Below are positions 9,596 through 18,759 of a DNA stretch of 64,000 nucleotides, in pieces. How positions within the stretch are numbered: the stretch's first letter is position 1; each line of letters opens with the position of its first letter. Both the position numbers and the translations under genes were made by a program. This stretch comes from Chitinophaga agrisoli (lineage in GTDB: Bacteria > Bacteroidota > Bacteroidia > Chitinophagales > Chitinophagaceae). Below the pieces are notes generated by a model that was not told the origin of the DNA, did not search any database, and was given only the letters and a program-made list of their open reading frames with translations. The stretch covers positions 1,090,347 through 1,154,346 of the forward strand of contig NZ_VUOC01000001.1 of NCBI RefSeq assembly GCF_008386695.1, read 5' to 3'.

Positions 9596-11878
9596 ATGTT
9601 GAATAAGACCTTGCTTTTTGTTACATCCTTTCCGCCGCGCGAGTGTGGTATTGCCACATTTGCCCAGGATCTGGTAAACTCGCTGCACAAGTCTTTTGCA
9701 GGGAAATTGAAGATCGACATCTGTGCGCTGTCAGAGGCGGGCAAAGCGCCCGCTGCCTTACAGGGGCCTGTGAAATATGTCGTCGATCCATTCAATATTG
9801 ATAGTTGTATCCAGTTTGCCCACCAGGTAAATGCTGATGAAAAGATAGACCTGGTGTGTTTTGAGCATGAATTTGGGCTGTATGGAGGCGAATACGGGCA
9901 TAATATGCTGGCCATGCTCTCCTTACTGGACAAACCTTTTGTAGTACGGTTCCATACCGTATTGCCCTATCCGGACGCTAAATGTCTGAAGGTAGTGAGC
10001 ATTATAGGGGCGTTGGCCAGCAAGATCATCGCAATGACGCAAACCTCTGCAGAGATACTGTTGTCTGTTTACCACTTGCCGGCGGATAAGATCGTGCACA
10101 TCCCACACGGGGTGCACGCCCGTATTACGGAAGATATGGCTGCGCTAAAAAAGCAGTACGGCCTGCAAAACAAAAAGGTGCTGACCACCTTTGGCCTCCT
10201 GAGCGAAAATAAGGGGCTGGAAACAGCTATCCGGGCTATGCAGCCTATTGCACAGCAGTTTCCGGATACGGTGTACCTGATACTGGGAAAAACGCACCCC
10301 GTGGTGCTGGCCCGTGAAGGGGAACAATACCGCCAGCGCCTGGAGCAGCTGATAGCAGAATTAGGGCTAGAGGAGCATGTACGTTTTGTAAATTCTTATC
10401 TGAGCCTGGATACCTTACTGGACTATCTGGCTTTAACTGATATCTACCTTTTTACATCCAAGGACCCCCACCAGGCTGTGAGCGGTACTTTTCTGTACGC
10501 TATGAGCGCCGGTTGCCCCATTGTGAGCACGGCGTTCTCACAAGCCCGGGAAATGCTGGACGAGTGTTGCGGCTACCTGATAGAGATGGGCAGCCATGAA
10601 CAGCTGGCGCAATGCGCCTTACGCCTGTTAGGTGATCCGGAGCTGCGTAAGCGGATGAGCAGTTATGCGATCGAAAAAACGCGCAGCGCCATTTGGGATA
10701 ATGTGGCTATCGCCCATATGTCCATGTTCAACGAGATACTAGCCGAAAAAAATATGCTGCTACCAAGTCTGCCGCCGGCGTACCTGGACCATATGGACCG
10801 TATGACGGACGAATTTGGAATGATACAGTTTTCCCGCCACGACCAGCCGGACCCTTCCTCCGGGTATACCCTGGATGATAATGCCCGTGCGCTGATAGCC
10901 ATGTGTATGTATGTCAGCAATGCCCGGGAAAGCAGTTTTGTGTACTCGCTCTGCCATAAATACCTCGATTTTATAGAATATTGTCAGCAACCTACCGGGC
11001 GTTTCCTGAACTATGTGAACGTGCGCGGGTACTTTGATCCTATGAATTACGAGGTAAACCTGGAAGATGCGAACGGGCGCGCCGTATGGGCCCTGGGTTA
11101 CCTCCTGCAAATGGAAGCGGAGTTGCCTCCGCTGCTGGTGCAGCAGGCCAACCGGATCCTGCAGCCCTGTTTTAACTGGCTGGAAACGCTAACTTCGCCC
11201 CGCGCCATGGCTTTTGCCATCAAGGGACTGTACTACTACATGCAATACCGCCCCGGCGGTATAGCAGAAGATATATTGCACACGCTGGCAGGCCGTTTAC
11301 ATAAGATCTACCAGCTGGAGGCAGATGCGCAATGGAAATGGTATGAGCCATACCTGACCTACGGCAACGCCGTGCTGCCGGAAGCCATGATGATGGCCTA
11401 CCAGGTAACCGGCAATACCGCCTGGCTGCAAATAGCCCGGGAAAGCCTGGACTTCCTGTGCAGCAAAACATTTACGGACAATTACATGAAAGTGATCAGT
11501 AACAAAACATGGTATCATAAGCACACAAATGACGATGTTACTGCTGAAGGAGGAGAACAATCTATCGAAGTAGCTTATACCATGCTAACCCTGCACACCT
11601 TTTTCCAGGTTACAGGCAACCACGCCTACATGGAAAAAATGCGGCTGGCGTTTAGCTGGTACCTTGGCAATAACCACCTGAAACAGTTGATATATAACCC
11701 ACTTACATACGGCTGTTACGACGGTTTAGAGAAAAACAACGTCAATCAGAATCAAGGCGCCGAATCGAGTGTTTGTTACCTGATTGCCAGGTTATTAATG
11801 GAACAATGGAATAAACACAAGTATGTTACAACACAGAAAACAGGGATCGAGTCTGGTGTCAGACTTAGTCTCAACTGA
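9596..11878 (+). CDS. Glycosyltransferase family 4-like protein with C-terminal helical domain
   Basis: The protein has 760 residues from the ATG at 9596; a GTG two codons earlier is the alternative. Residues about 1-380 form a GT-B glycosyltransferase: TSFPPRECGIATFAQDL at the start, LLSENKGLETAIRAM in the donor half, and EXXXXXXE-like SGTFLYAMSAGCPIVSTAF near the C-terminal end of that half. Residues about 400-750 look like an alpha/alpha-toroid domain as found in glycoside hydrolases and epimerases (DDNARALIAM, EDANGRAVWALGYLL, WYEPYLTYGNAVLPEAMM). That second assignment is inferred from helix pattern and Trp/Tyr content. Its end lies 4 bp before a response-regulator gene, suggesting co-expression. 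Donor and acceptor are unknown; a role in an extracellular or storage glycan is a guess. Confidence 0.85.
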   Translation: MLNKTLLFVTSFPPRECGIATFAQDLVNSLHKSFAGKLKIDICALSEAGKAPAALQGPVKYVVDPFNIDSCIQFAHQVNADEKIDLVCFEHEFGLYGGEYGHNMLAMLSLLDKPFVVRFHTVLPYPDAKCLKVVSIIGALASKIIAMTQTSAEILLSVYHLPADKIVHIPHGVHARITEDMAALKKQYGLQNKKVLTTFGLLSENKGLETAIRAMQPIAQQFPDTVYLILGKTHPVVLAREGEQYRQRLEQLIAELGLEEHVRFVNSYLSLDTLLDYLALTDIYLFTSKDPHQAVSGTFLYAMSAGCPIVSTAFSQAREMLDECCGYLIEMGSHEQLAQCALRLLGDPELRKRMSSYAIEKTRSAIWDNVAIAHMSMFNEILAEKNMLLPSLPPAYLDHMDRMTDEFGMIQFSRHDQPDPSSGYTLDDNARALIAMCMYVSNARESSFVYSLCHKYLDFIEYCQQPTGRFLNYVNVRGYFDPMNYEVNLEDANGRAVWALGYLLQMEAELPPLLVQQANRILQPCFNWLETLTSPRAMAFAIKGLYYYMQYRPGGIAEDILHTLAGRLHKIYQLEADAQWKWYEPYLTYGNAVLPEAMMMAYQVTGNTAWLQIARESLDFLCSKTFTDNYMKVISNKTWYHKHTNDDVTAEGGEQSIEVAYTMLTLHTFFQVTGNHAYMEKMRLAFSWYLGNNHLKQLIYNPLTYGCYDGLEKNNVNQNQGAESSVCYLIARLLMEQWNKHKYVTTQKTGIESGVRLSLN

Positions 11879-11882
11879 AAAC

Positions 11883-12245
11883 ATGAAAGGGGCGTTTATC
11901 CTGATCATAGATGATGAACCAGACATATGCCGGTTGTTGCAGATGAGTTTAGTTAAGCTTGGATATAATGTAAAATATGTACACGAACTACGGGAAGGAC
12001 TTCAGTATATACAACGCCAGCAGCCGGATATTCTTTTCCTGGATATTCACTTACCGGATGGTTCCGGATTAGAAGCATTACCAGTCATAAAGAAGAAATG
12101 TCCAAACCTCCGGGTGATCACGATCAGCGCCTATGATAATGGTATGGAAAAACAAAAAGCACTCAATGCGGGCGCCAGTTTTTTTCTGGCCAAACCCTTT
12201 AGTGTAAAGAATCTGGACGAGCTAATGAATGATGTTAAAATTTAG
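11883..12245 (+). CDS. Single-domain response regulator (CheY-like)
   Basis: From the ATG at 11883 (MKGAFILIIDDEPD) this is a 120-residue receiver domain and nothing else. A longer frame from 11823 would run into the glycosyltransferase gene and is unlikely. The acidic pair is in IIDDEPD, the phosphoacceptor Asp in ILFLDIHLPDGSG, the Thr/Ser switch in VITISAYD and the Lys in FLAKPFS. With no output domain it probably acts through protein contacts, for example as a phosphorelay step for the kinases encoded nearby. It starts 4 bp after the glycosyltransferase stop. Confidence 0.88.
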   Translation: MKGAFILIIDDEPDICRLLQMSLVKLGYNVKYVHELREGLQYIQRQQPDILFLDIHLPDGSGLEALPVIKKKCPNLRVITISAYDNGMEKQKALNAGASFFLAKPFSVKNLDELMNDVKI

Positions 12246-12305
12246 CCGCCCTGTAAATTTATTCGTAACTTTAAAAGCTTATCGCCAACATCATACATAC
12301 CCATT

Positions 12306-13754
12306 ATGAGAAATATAATGATCATAGATGATGAGATCAATATCTGTACTTTGTTGAGCAAATTCCTCGGCAAACATGGGTTTAAGGTAGACACCACAAT
12401 GTCAGGGAATGCCGCCCTGAAAATGATGAAGGAAAAACCTTACGACCTCGTACTGTGTGATTATCGTCTCAAGGATACTGACGGCGCCCAGCTCTTACAG
12501 GATATCAGGCAATTGAACCCCCGTACCATTGTTATCATCATAACAGGATATACAGATGTGCGCGTGGCAGTGGAAATGGTAAAGAACGGCGCTTACGATT
12601 ACCTGTCCAAACCATTATACCCCGATGAAATACTGAACCTGGTACATAAAGCATTTGCCCACCTGGATGCGGAAAGCGAAAGGGAAAGCATACATGTGGT
12701 ATCCCAACCGCAAACGGGTGGCAGTAGCAGCGTTCCTCAGAACGATGGCAAGGCCCCGGTATCCGAAATGCTGGATAAAACTAACAAATACGTATACGGC
12801 GAAAGCAGCGGCGCTACAGAGCTGTTCCGCCAGATAAAACTGGTAGCCCCCACAGATTACAGCGTGATCGTGTTTGGGGAAACCGGTACCGGTAAAGAGT
12901 CTGTAGCACATCTCATCCATCATCATAGTAAAAGAAGCTCCCAGCCCTTCGTGGCGCTGGATTGTGGCAGCCTTTCCAAAGAACTGGCGGCCAGTGAGCT
13001 ATTCGGACACGAAAAAGGCTCCTTTACAGGCGCTATCAATACCAAAATAGGGGCCTTTGAACAGGCGCATGGCGGTACCCTCTTCCTGGACGAAGTGGCC
13101 AACCTGTCTTACGACATCCAGGTGGCCCTGTTACGCGTAATACAGGAAAAAGTAATACGCCGCGTAGGCAGCCTGAAGGAAATACCGGTGGATGTGCGCA
13201 TTATTGTCGCCTCCAATGAAAAGCTGTCTGAGTCCGTACAAAAAGGCCGCTTCCGCGAAGATCTTTTCCACCGTTTTAACGAGTTTACCATTTACATTCC
13301 GCCGTTGCGCGAACGTAAGGAAGACCTGCCCCTGTTCGTGAATTCCTTTATTGCTCAGGTAGAGAAAGAGCTGCAGAAAAACTGCGGCAAGATCACTGCA
13401 GAGGTGTGGGAATGCTTCCAGAAGTATTCCTGGCCAGGCAATATCCGGGAGCTTAAGAACGTGATACGCCGGGCCTGCCTGCTTACGCCGGAGCACCAGG
13501 ATATTACCATGACCGCCCTGCCGCTGGAAATGAAAGAAGCGTTTACCCAAAGCTTTGAGGAAGACCATGTAAGCGAACTGGCAGCCATTGCCAACGATAA
13601 TGATCTGAAGACCGTAGCCTTGCAGGCGGAATACAACAAGATCATTAACGTGCTCAAAGAGGTGAAGTATAACAAAACAAAGGCTGCGCAGCTGTTGAAC
13701 ATAGACCGTAAAACCTTGTACAACAAACTGCGGCTGCTGAATATAAATTATTGA
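12306..13754 (+). CDS. Sigma-54-dependent response regulator (NtrC family)
   Basis: This 482-residue protein has three parts. The receiver has phosphoacceptor Asp52 in LVLCDYRLKD. The AAA+ sigma-54 activation domain has Walker A GETGTGKE at about 191-198 and LFLDEVANLS as Walker B. The C-terminal Fis-type helix-turn-helix is NKTKAAQLLNIDRKTLYNKL. The sigma-54 contact loop reads GSFTGA instead of the most common GAFTGA; both occur in functional activators. It should remodel sigma-54 RNA polymerase at -24/-12 promoters. It lies 60 bp after the CheY-like gene. Its targets are unknown, but the kinases at 14314-17665 are plausible partners. Confidence 0.94.
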   Translation: MRNIMIIDDEINICTLLSKFLGKHGFKVDTTMSGNAALKMMKEKPYDLVLCDYRLKDTDGAQLLQDIRQLNPRTIVIIITGYTDVRVAVEMVKNGAYDYLSKPLYPDEILNLVHKAFAHLDAESERESIHVVSQPQTGGSSSVPQNDGKAPVSEMLDKTNKYVYGESSGATELFRQIKLVAPTDYSVIVFGETGTGKESVAHLIHHHSKRSSQPFVALDCGSLSKELAASELFGHEKGSFTGAINTKIGAFEQAHGGTLFLDEVANLSYDIQVALLRVIQEKVIRRVGSLKEIPVDVRIIVASNEKLSESVQKGRFREDLFHRFNEFTIYIPPLRERKEDLPLFVNSFIAQVEKELQKNCGKITAEVWECFQKYSWPGNIRELKNVIRRACLLTPEHQDITMTALPLEMKEAFTQSFEEDHVSELAAIANDNDLKTVALQAEYNKIINVLKEVKYNKTKAAQLLNIDRKTLYNKLRLLNINY

Positions 13755-13765
13755 ATGCGCTGGGA

Positions 13766-14251
13766 ATGAAAAAGAAAGAGTTAACTCAACAACCGCCGGA
13801 AAATAAGAAAAGGGGAGGAGTAGCCGGCTTTTTTGAGCGCTTTTCCAGCCAGGTCATTTATGCTACCGGTTCTGCCTGGGCATTTTGTACCGCATTGGGC
13901 GTAATTATCTTATGGGCCGTAACAGGCCCTGTTTTTGGCTTTTCCGATACCTGGCAGCTGGTGATCAATACCGGCACCACCATCATCACTTTCCTGATGG
14001 TATTTGTGATCCAGAAATCCCAGAATAAAGAGTCCAAATCCGTGCAACTAAAGCTGAATGAGCTGATTGCCGCCAACCGTTCCGCCAGCAACCGGCTGAT
14101 CGTGGCAGAGGACCTTTCAGAAGAGGAACTGGATGTATTGCATAAGTACTATTGCAAGCTGGCAGATGAAACCAAACGCCGTATTGATATGAGGGAGTCC
14201 CATTCTGTGGAGGAAGCTATCGATAATACGGAAGAGAAGATGCAAGACTAG
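13766..14251 (+). CDS. Low-affinity iron permease family membrane protein
   Basis: From the ATG at 13766 it has 161 residues; a TTG at 13751 overlapping the previous stop is an alternative. Two hydrophobic helices (about residues 32-55 and 64-85) are joined by GPVFGFSDTWQLVINTGTT. The sequence VFVIQKSQNKESKSVQLKLNELI after them is typical of the small bacterial proteins grouped with the low-affinity iron permease family. The C-terminal half is charged and helical. Despite the family name, iron transport by these short bacterial members is not established. It may form an operon with the sigma-54 regulator just upstream. Confidence 0.75.
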   Translation: MKKKELTQQPPENKKRGGVAGFFERFSSQVIYATGSAWAFCTALGVIILWAVTGPVFGFSDTWQLVINTGTTIITFLMVFVIQKSQNKESKSVQLKLNELIAANRSASNRLIVAEDLSEEELDVLHKYYCKLADETKRRIDMRESHSVEEAIDNTEEKMQD

Positions 14252-14265
14252 TCTGAAGGATATAT

Positions 14266-14312
14266 AAAAGTGCAGATGTTGATCTTAATGATCGTACATC
14301 TGCACTTTTTTT
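14266..14312. terminator. Bidirectional rho-independent terminator
   Basis: AAAAGTGCAGATGT (14266-14279) and ACATCTGCACTTTT (14296-14309) form a perfect 14-bp stem with a 16-nt loop. The stem is flanked by a T-run on the plus strand and by TTTT then AT-rich sequence on the minus strand. It separates two convergent signalling operons. Confidence 0.9.
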
Positions 14313-14313
14313 A

Positions 14314-15750
14314 TTAGTTGGTGGGTAATATGATGCTAAAGGTGGTACCCCTGCCCGGCTCACTATCCACATGAATATTCCCTTTGTGGTTAATGATGAT
14401 ATTCTGCGTGCTGGTAAGCCCTAAACCGCTGCCTTTAGGCTTGCTGGTAAAGAAAGGGTCAAAAAGTTTGGCCTTCATATCCTCCGGGATACCAGGCCCG
14501 TTATCGCGGATCTGTATAATGGCCTTATCATTATTGCGGGTGGTGTAGATCTCCAGTTCACCCTGGCCGGGCGTCATGGCCTCTATGGCGTTAATGATAA
14601 TATTCAGCAGGGCGATCTCCACTTTTTCCGCGTCAGCAGGTATCATTACATCCGGTTCTGAGAATTGTTTCTCCACTTTTATCTCGTTCAGCTGCAGGCG
14701 GTCCTGCGCCAGTACCAATGCTTTTTCCGTAAGCTCGTTAATGCCGTGCTGCTGTATGTGCAGCTCTATCATACGGGTGCTGTGCAGCAGCTCTGTGATC
14801 AGCTGGTTAATGCGTATACAGTTCCTTTCGATAATATCAGTATACAGCTGGCTGTCTTCTGTGGCGGCTGTGGGCTCCAGTTTAAACTGGCTTACCGCCA
14901 GCAGGATATTGGTAAGCGGGTTACGCACCTCATGGGCTATTACCCGCGCAATACGGCCGGTGATCACAAACTTCTGCTGTTGTTGTTTTTCCTGCTCCTC
15001 CCTTTTCTTTTCTGTAATATCCTGCACTACGCACAGGAAGATCTGGGCGGCGGCGTCCAGCATAACGGCATTCACCATTACATCCAGCTTTTTGCCCGTT
15101 TTGGTCACGAAATTGTATTCTGAAGGGCCGCAGCCGTCTTCCCCGAAGATCTGTTCAAAGAAATGCCGGTACTGCTCCTCAAACAGGAACAGGTTCTTCA
15201 GGTTCATATACAATATATCGTCTTTCTCGTACTGGAGGGTCCTTAATGCAGCGGGGTTGGCGTCAATGATGTTCTTATCGCAGTCCGCCAGCAGTATCAG
15301 GTCATGCGCCTTCTCAAATACGCCGTAATATTTCTTCTCGCTTTCCGCCAGGGTACGCAGGTGGTTCATTTCATCCAGCGCATAACGGATGCTCCTTTCC
15401 AGCAGGTCAGCGCTGATCTCGCCTTTTACCAGGTAATCAGAGGCGCCGGCCATCATGGCTTCCTTATCTATGGTATAATCCCCTTTACCGGTCAATACGA
15501 TCACCGGGGCTTTATACCGCAGCTGTTGAAAATGGTGGAGGATATCAATACCGGTGTAAGGTCCCAGGCGGTAGTCCACCAGGTAAATATCATGGGCTTT
15601 GCGGCCTATCTCTTCTACACCCAGGGCGTAGGTAGATGCCCAGTCCAGCTGGTACTGGCCGGGGGAAATATCCTGTAATAACTCATTTACAAGGAAAAAA
15701 TCGTCCTCGTCATCGTCGATCATCAGGATATGTATCGGTTGATCCGTCAT
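14314..15750 (-). CDS. Receiver-PAS-histidine kinase (hybrid)
   Basis: The protein has 478 residues and no membrane helix, so it is cytoplasmic. A receiver domain is at the N-terminus (IDDDEDD; phosphoacceptor Asp59 in IYLVDYRLGPYTG). A PAS domain follows at about 140-255 (GVFEKAHDLILLADCDKNIIDANPAALR is split around it). Then come a dimerisation/phosphotransfer helix with the His in ARVIAHEVRNPLTN (about residue 273) and an HATPase with IIINAIEAM, DNGPGIPEDM and GSGLGLTSTQ. A receiver in front of a kinase suggests a relay intermediate controlled by the regulator and kinase genes upstream (2 bp and 460 bp away on the same strand). Confidence 0.93.
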   Translation of the reverse strand: MTDQPIHILMIDDDEDDFFLVNELLQDISPGQYQLDWASTYALGVEEIGRKAHDIYLVDYRLGPYTGIDILHHFQQLRYKAPVIVLTGKGDYTIDKEAMMAGASDYLVKGEISADLLERSIRYALDEMNHLRTLAESEKKYYGVFEKAHDLILLADCDKNIIDANPAALRTLQYEKDDILYMNLKNLFLFEEQYRHFFEQIFGEDGCGPSEYNFVTKTGKKLDVMVNAVMLDAAAQIFLCVVQDITEKKREEQEKQQQQKFVITGRIARVIAHEVRNPLTNILLAVSQFKLEPTAATEDSQLYTDIIERNCIRINQLITELLHSTRMIELHIQQHGINELTEKALVLAQDRLQLNEIKVEKQFSEPDVMIPADAEKVEIALLNIIINAIEAMTPGQGELEIYTTRNNDKAIIQIRDNGPGIPEDMKAKLFDPFFTSKPKGSGLGLTSTQNIIINHKGNIHVDSEPGRGTTFSIILPTN

Positions 15751-15752
15751 GA

Positions 15753-16214
15753 TTATGTGTGCAAGTTTGGCAATTCAACAAATTCAAACCAATATTTCCA
15801 CAGTGTTTGGGTAAACTCCACCAATTTGCGGAAAGTGACAGGTTTTATGATAAAACTGTTCACGCCCAGTTCATAGCTTTTTTTTACATCCTTCTCTTCC
15901 TGGGACGTGGTTAATACGATAACGGGAATGCGCTTCAGGTAATTGTCTGTCTTGATCTCCTTTAAGGCTTCCCTACCGTCTTTTTTTGGCATATTCAGGT
16001 CCAGCAGTATGATCTGGGGTAGTGGATGCCGCAGATCGTCCGCATAGCTGCCCTTTCTTTTCAGATACCGCAATAGTTCTTCTCCATTCTCTACAAATTT
16101 AATGTTGTGCCCAATATTACTTTCCTCAAATGCCGCCTTCAGCATTTCCCGGTCATCCGCGTCATCATCTGCAATTAGAATGCTAAACTTTCCGGCTGGC
16201 ATGTTTTGCATCAT
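15753..16214 (-). CDS. Single-domain response regulator
   Basis: This 153-residue receiver protein has the acidic cluster ADDDADD, phosphoacceptor Asp72 in ILLDLNMPKKDG, Thr switch VIVLTTSQEE and Lys in IIKPVTF. It resembles the Rcp1-like regulators usually paired with phytochrome- or CHASE3-type kinases. Its start overlaps the stop of the upstream kinase by 4 bp and its stop is 2 bp before the next kinase. The order CHASE3 kinase, receiver, receiver-kinase therefore looks like a phosphorelay operon. Confidence 0.93.
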   Translation of the reverse strand: MMQNMPAGKFSILIADDDADDREMLKAAFEESNIGHNIKFVENGEELLRYLKRKGSYADDLRHPLPQIILLDLNMPKKDGREALKEIKTDNYLKRIPVIVLTTSQEEKDVKKSYELGVNSFIIKPVTFRKLVEFTQTLWKYWFEFVELPNLHT

Positions 16215-17665
16215 TTTTTTTGTTTTAGCGGTAAGATAATTACAAAGGTGGCTCCTTTATTGGGGTAACCATAGGCCTGGATGAAGCCCTGGTGGCTGTC
16301 AACGATCTTTTTACAGATGGCCAGCCCAATGCCGGTACCGGAGTACTCGCTGATACCGTGCAGGCGCTGGAAAATGAGGAAAATACGCTCCGCATAGGCC
16401 TGGTCAAACCCAATACCGTTATCCTCTATACAGATCCGGCAGAATTGCTCGTCCCAGCGGTTTTCTTTTACTACCGTGATGTCTTTGCCGTTCAATATCT
16501 GGTAGCTGATATTGATCTCCAGCTGGCGGCCGGTATGGGCAAATTTGATGGCATTGGTCAGCAGGTTCTGGAACAGCTGCTGGAAATTGGTGATATTACC
16601 TTCTATTACCGGCAGTTGCGCGGCATGTACTACGGCATTCTTTTCCTGCAGGGCTACTTCCAGGTCGCTGAGCACATTCTGTAGCAGCGCGCTCATATCC
16701 ACTTCCGTAATACTTTCCGGGGCAATGCGCCCGGCCCGGGAAAACATCAGCAGGTCATTGATAAGTACCCGCATACGGGATACGGCAAGCACCATCCGGT
16801 CTAACAGCTGGGAGGCGTCCGGGGGCAGCTGGTCCCGGTATTTTATCTGCAACCGGTCGCTGAAAGTGGAGATCTTGCGCAGGGGCTCCTGCAGGTCATG
16901 CGAGGCTACATAGGCAAACTGTTCCAGTTCCTGGTTGCTTTTATTCAGCAGCATGATGTTCTGTTGCAGGTCGCGCTGATAGGACTTTAGTTTGGACTCT
17001 ATATGCAGCTGCAGCTTAAATTCCTTGGTGAGGGTAACATAGGAGTAAATGCCGATCAGGATGGCTACCAGCGAGGAGATGAAGATCACCGGCACCCATA
17101 GTACGGAGAAGAAGCGGAACAGCTCCGCTTTTTCATGCAGCTGGGTATCCTCTATATGCATCATGTCATCCACCTTCTGCTCTATACGGTCCATTACTTT
17201 TTCCCCTTCCGTTACGGACCGTTTTTCGCCATTAGGCGTGTCGCTATGGGCGCCTAGCTTCAGCTGTTTGTATTTGATGTCCAGCAATGTTTTAAGGGTA
17301 TCCAGGTGGCGTTGCTGCCGCTGGCTATCGGTGGTAATATGGCGTAAAGCGGCGTATTCGTTCGCTATCCGGTTGCTCCGCTCCCCCATATCAGGGTGCA
17401 GAAAGGCGCTGTCCTTAGTAAGGTTAAAGCCACGTATGGCCGCTTCCGCGTCCTTTAATTGCTTGATGATAGTTTCCAGACGTTTGGAGACCTCTATGGT
17501 ATGGTTCAGCCTGGTCGCATTATCCAGCAGGTTTTTCGTAACAAGATAAGAGAAAAACGAAGCTGCGATAATAACAGAGAAAGCTATAAAAAAGCCCAGG
17601 CGTATTTTTCGTTGTACCGGATTATGCATGTTTCGATCGAAAAAAAGGGATGACTCTGGAGCCAT
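16211..17665 (-). CDS. CHASE3-domain sensor histidine kinase
   Basis: The 484-residue membrane kinase has a first helix at about 22-42 and a periplasmic all-alpha CHASE3 sensor at about 45-185 (LETIIKQLKDAEAAIRGF, typical of the family). A second helix lies at about 190-215, followed by a short coiled coil, the phosphotransfer motif FAYVASHDLQEPLR, and an ATPase domain with NLLTNAIKFA, DNGIGFD and GTGIGLAICKK. The signal sensed by CHASE3 domains is generally unknown. It is the first gene of the minus-strand signalling operon. The upstream gap carries AATTTCCACA (17720-17729), also seen in front of the glycosyltransferase operon. Confidence 0.94.
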   Translation of the reverse strand: MAPESSLFFDRNMHNPVQRKIRLGFFIAFSVIIAASFFSYLVTKNLLDNATRLNHTIEVSKRLETIIKQLKDAEAAIRGFNLTKDSAFLHPDMGERSNRIANEYAALRHITTDSQRQQRHLDTLKTLLDIKYKQLKLGAHSDTPNGEKRSVTEGEKVMDRIEQKVDDMMHIEDTQLHEKAELFRFFSVLWVPVIFISSLVAILIGIYSYVTLTKEFKLQLHIESKLKSYQRDLQQNIMLLNKSNQELEQFAYVASHDLQEPLRKISTFSDRLQIKYRDQLPPDASQLLDRMVLAVSRMRVLINDLLMFSRAGRIAPESITEVDMSALLQNVLSDLEVALQEKNAVVHAAQLPVIEGNITNFQQLFQNLLTNAIKFAHTGRQLEINISYQILNGKDITVVKENRWDEQFCRICIEDNGIGFDQAYAERIFLIFQRLHGISEYSGTGIGLAICKKIVDSHQGFIQAYGYPNKGATFVIILPLKQKK

Positions 17666-17719
17666 CTAATTTACTACATCTCTATGAAACTAAATAATTT
17701 AAAACTTACGCCGGGCAAG

Positions 17720-17729
17720 AATTTCCACA
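17720..17729. promoter_or_regulatory. AATTTCCACA motif in the divergent gap 17666-17908
   Basis: The ten bases AATTTCCACA are identical to one half of the palindrome at 9459-9476. Here the second half is degenerate (AGTGAAAATT follows). The rest of the 243-bp gap shows no gene. A -7-like GAACTTTG (17845-17852, one mismatch) could serve the small plus-strand gene. A shared regulator binding site is an inference from two copies only. Confidence 0.3.
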
Positions 17730-17908
17730 TAGTGAAAATTGATTTCTACAGCAATGACGGGCATTTCGGACGATTTTAACGATGGTTTACCTCTTACGCA
17801 GACACGTATCCGCAAATCCGTTTTCACCGGTTTGCTAATGGAATGAACTTTGTTTTCATAAAAGCACTGTTACTGTATACACATTGTTTCACTAAACTTT
17901 AATAAACT

Positions 17909-18109
17909 ATGAAACAGCATCAGGACAAGGATGTGAATAAACATCCAACGCAAAAGCAGCCGGGGAAGCAACAGATGCCTGCTAAAGATGATAACAAGAA
18001 GAACCCTTCACAGCAAACACCGGATAAACAAGATATTCCAGACGAAATACCCGAACGCGAAATAAAACGTAGCCCTGCCAATCCGCAAGATAAAAAGCAG
18101 GGTAAGTAA
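17909..18109 (+). CDS. Small highly hydrophilic protein
   Basis: This 66-residue protein is made almost entirely of Lys, Gln, Pro, Asp, Asn and Glu, with hardly any hydrophobic residues (starts MKQHQDKDVNKHPTQKQ). It should be disordered. Composition resembles hydrophilin-like or stress-induced proteins of other bacteria; the match is in composition, not a recognised family. It lies 40 bp before the DUF892 ferritin-like gene and starts the probable stress block. Codon use is like that of its neighbours, and the frame ends just before that gene, so I consider it real. Confidence 0.65.
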   Translation: MKQHQDKDVNKHPTQKQPGKQQMPAKDDNKKNPSQQTPDKQDIPDEIPEREIKRSPANPQDKKQGK

Positions 18110-18149
18110 ACAGAAGACCTATTTTTTCAACGCTTAAAAAACATTAAAT

Positions 18150-18728
18150 ATGGCTGGTACCACAAAAACAAAAACAACTGCCTCCAGGTCATCCAGACCT
18201 GCTACTGCCACCAGGAGTAAAGGCAACGCAGAACCTCAGTCCAAGTTCCATACGCTTTTCATGGACGAATTAAAAGACATTTACTGGGCAGAGAAACACC
18301 TGGTAAAAGCCCTGCCCAAAATGCAGAAAGCCGCTACTTCAGAAGAGCTGGCGGAAGCTATTGGCGAGCACGTAGAAATTACCAAGGAGCATGTAGCCCG
18401 GGTAGAACAGATCTTTGAAATGATGGGCGCCAAAGCTGCCGCTAAAAAATGTGAAGCTATGGAAGGATTGATAGCTGAAGGACAGACCGTAGTAGAAGAT
18501 ACGGAAGAAGACACTGCCGTAAGGGACGCAGGTATTATTATCGCATCCCAGAAGATAGAACACTACGAAATAGCCGCTTATGGCAGCCTGCGGGCCCTGG
18601 CCAATAAGATGGGCCAAAGCGAAGTGGTTTCCTTGCTGGAACAGACGTTGGGCGAGGAAAAGGAGGCAGATCAGATGCTTACACAGATCGCGGAATCTTC
18701 TATCAATGAAGAAGCCGCTGCAGAATAA
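18150..18728 (+). CDS. DUF892 (YciE/YciF-type) ferritin-like protein
   Basis: The protein has 192 residues. The first 30 are a Thr/Lys/Ser/Arg-rich disordered tail, followed by a four-helix bundle of the DUF892 family starting FHTLFMDELKDIYWAEKHL. Glu and His ligand positions characteristic of ferritin-like folds are visible in WAEKHLVKAL, EHVEITKEH and SQKIEHYEIAAYG. Family members are induced by general stress in enterobacteria and other groups; their exact chemistry is not settled. A basic N-terminal tail could mediate DNA contact as in Dps-like proteins (inference). A strong terminator follows at 18760. Confidence 0.88.
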   Translation: MAGTTKTKTTASRSSRPATATRSKGNAEPQSKFHTLFMDELKDIYWAEKHLVKALPKMQKAATSEELAEAIGEHVEITKEHVARVEQIFEMMGAKAAAKKCEAMEGLIAEGQTVVEDTEEDTAVRDAGIIIASQKIEHYEIAAYGSLRALANKMGQSEVVSLLEQTLGEEKEADQMLTQIAESSINEEAAAE

Positions 18729-18759
18729 ATGCCGTTCATCTTATTGTAGGTAAACCTTT

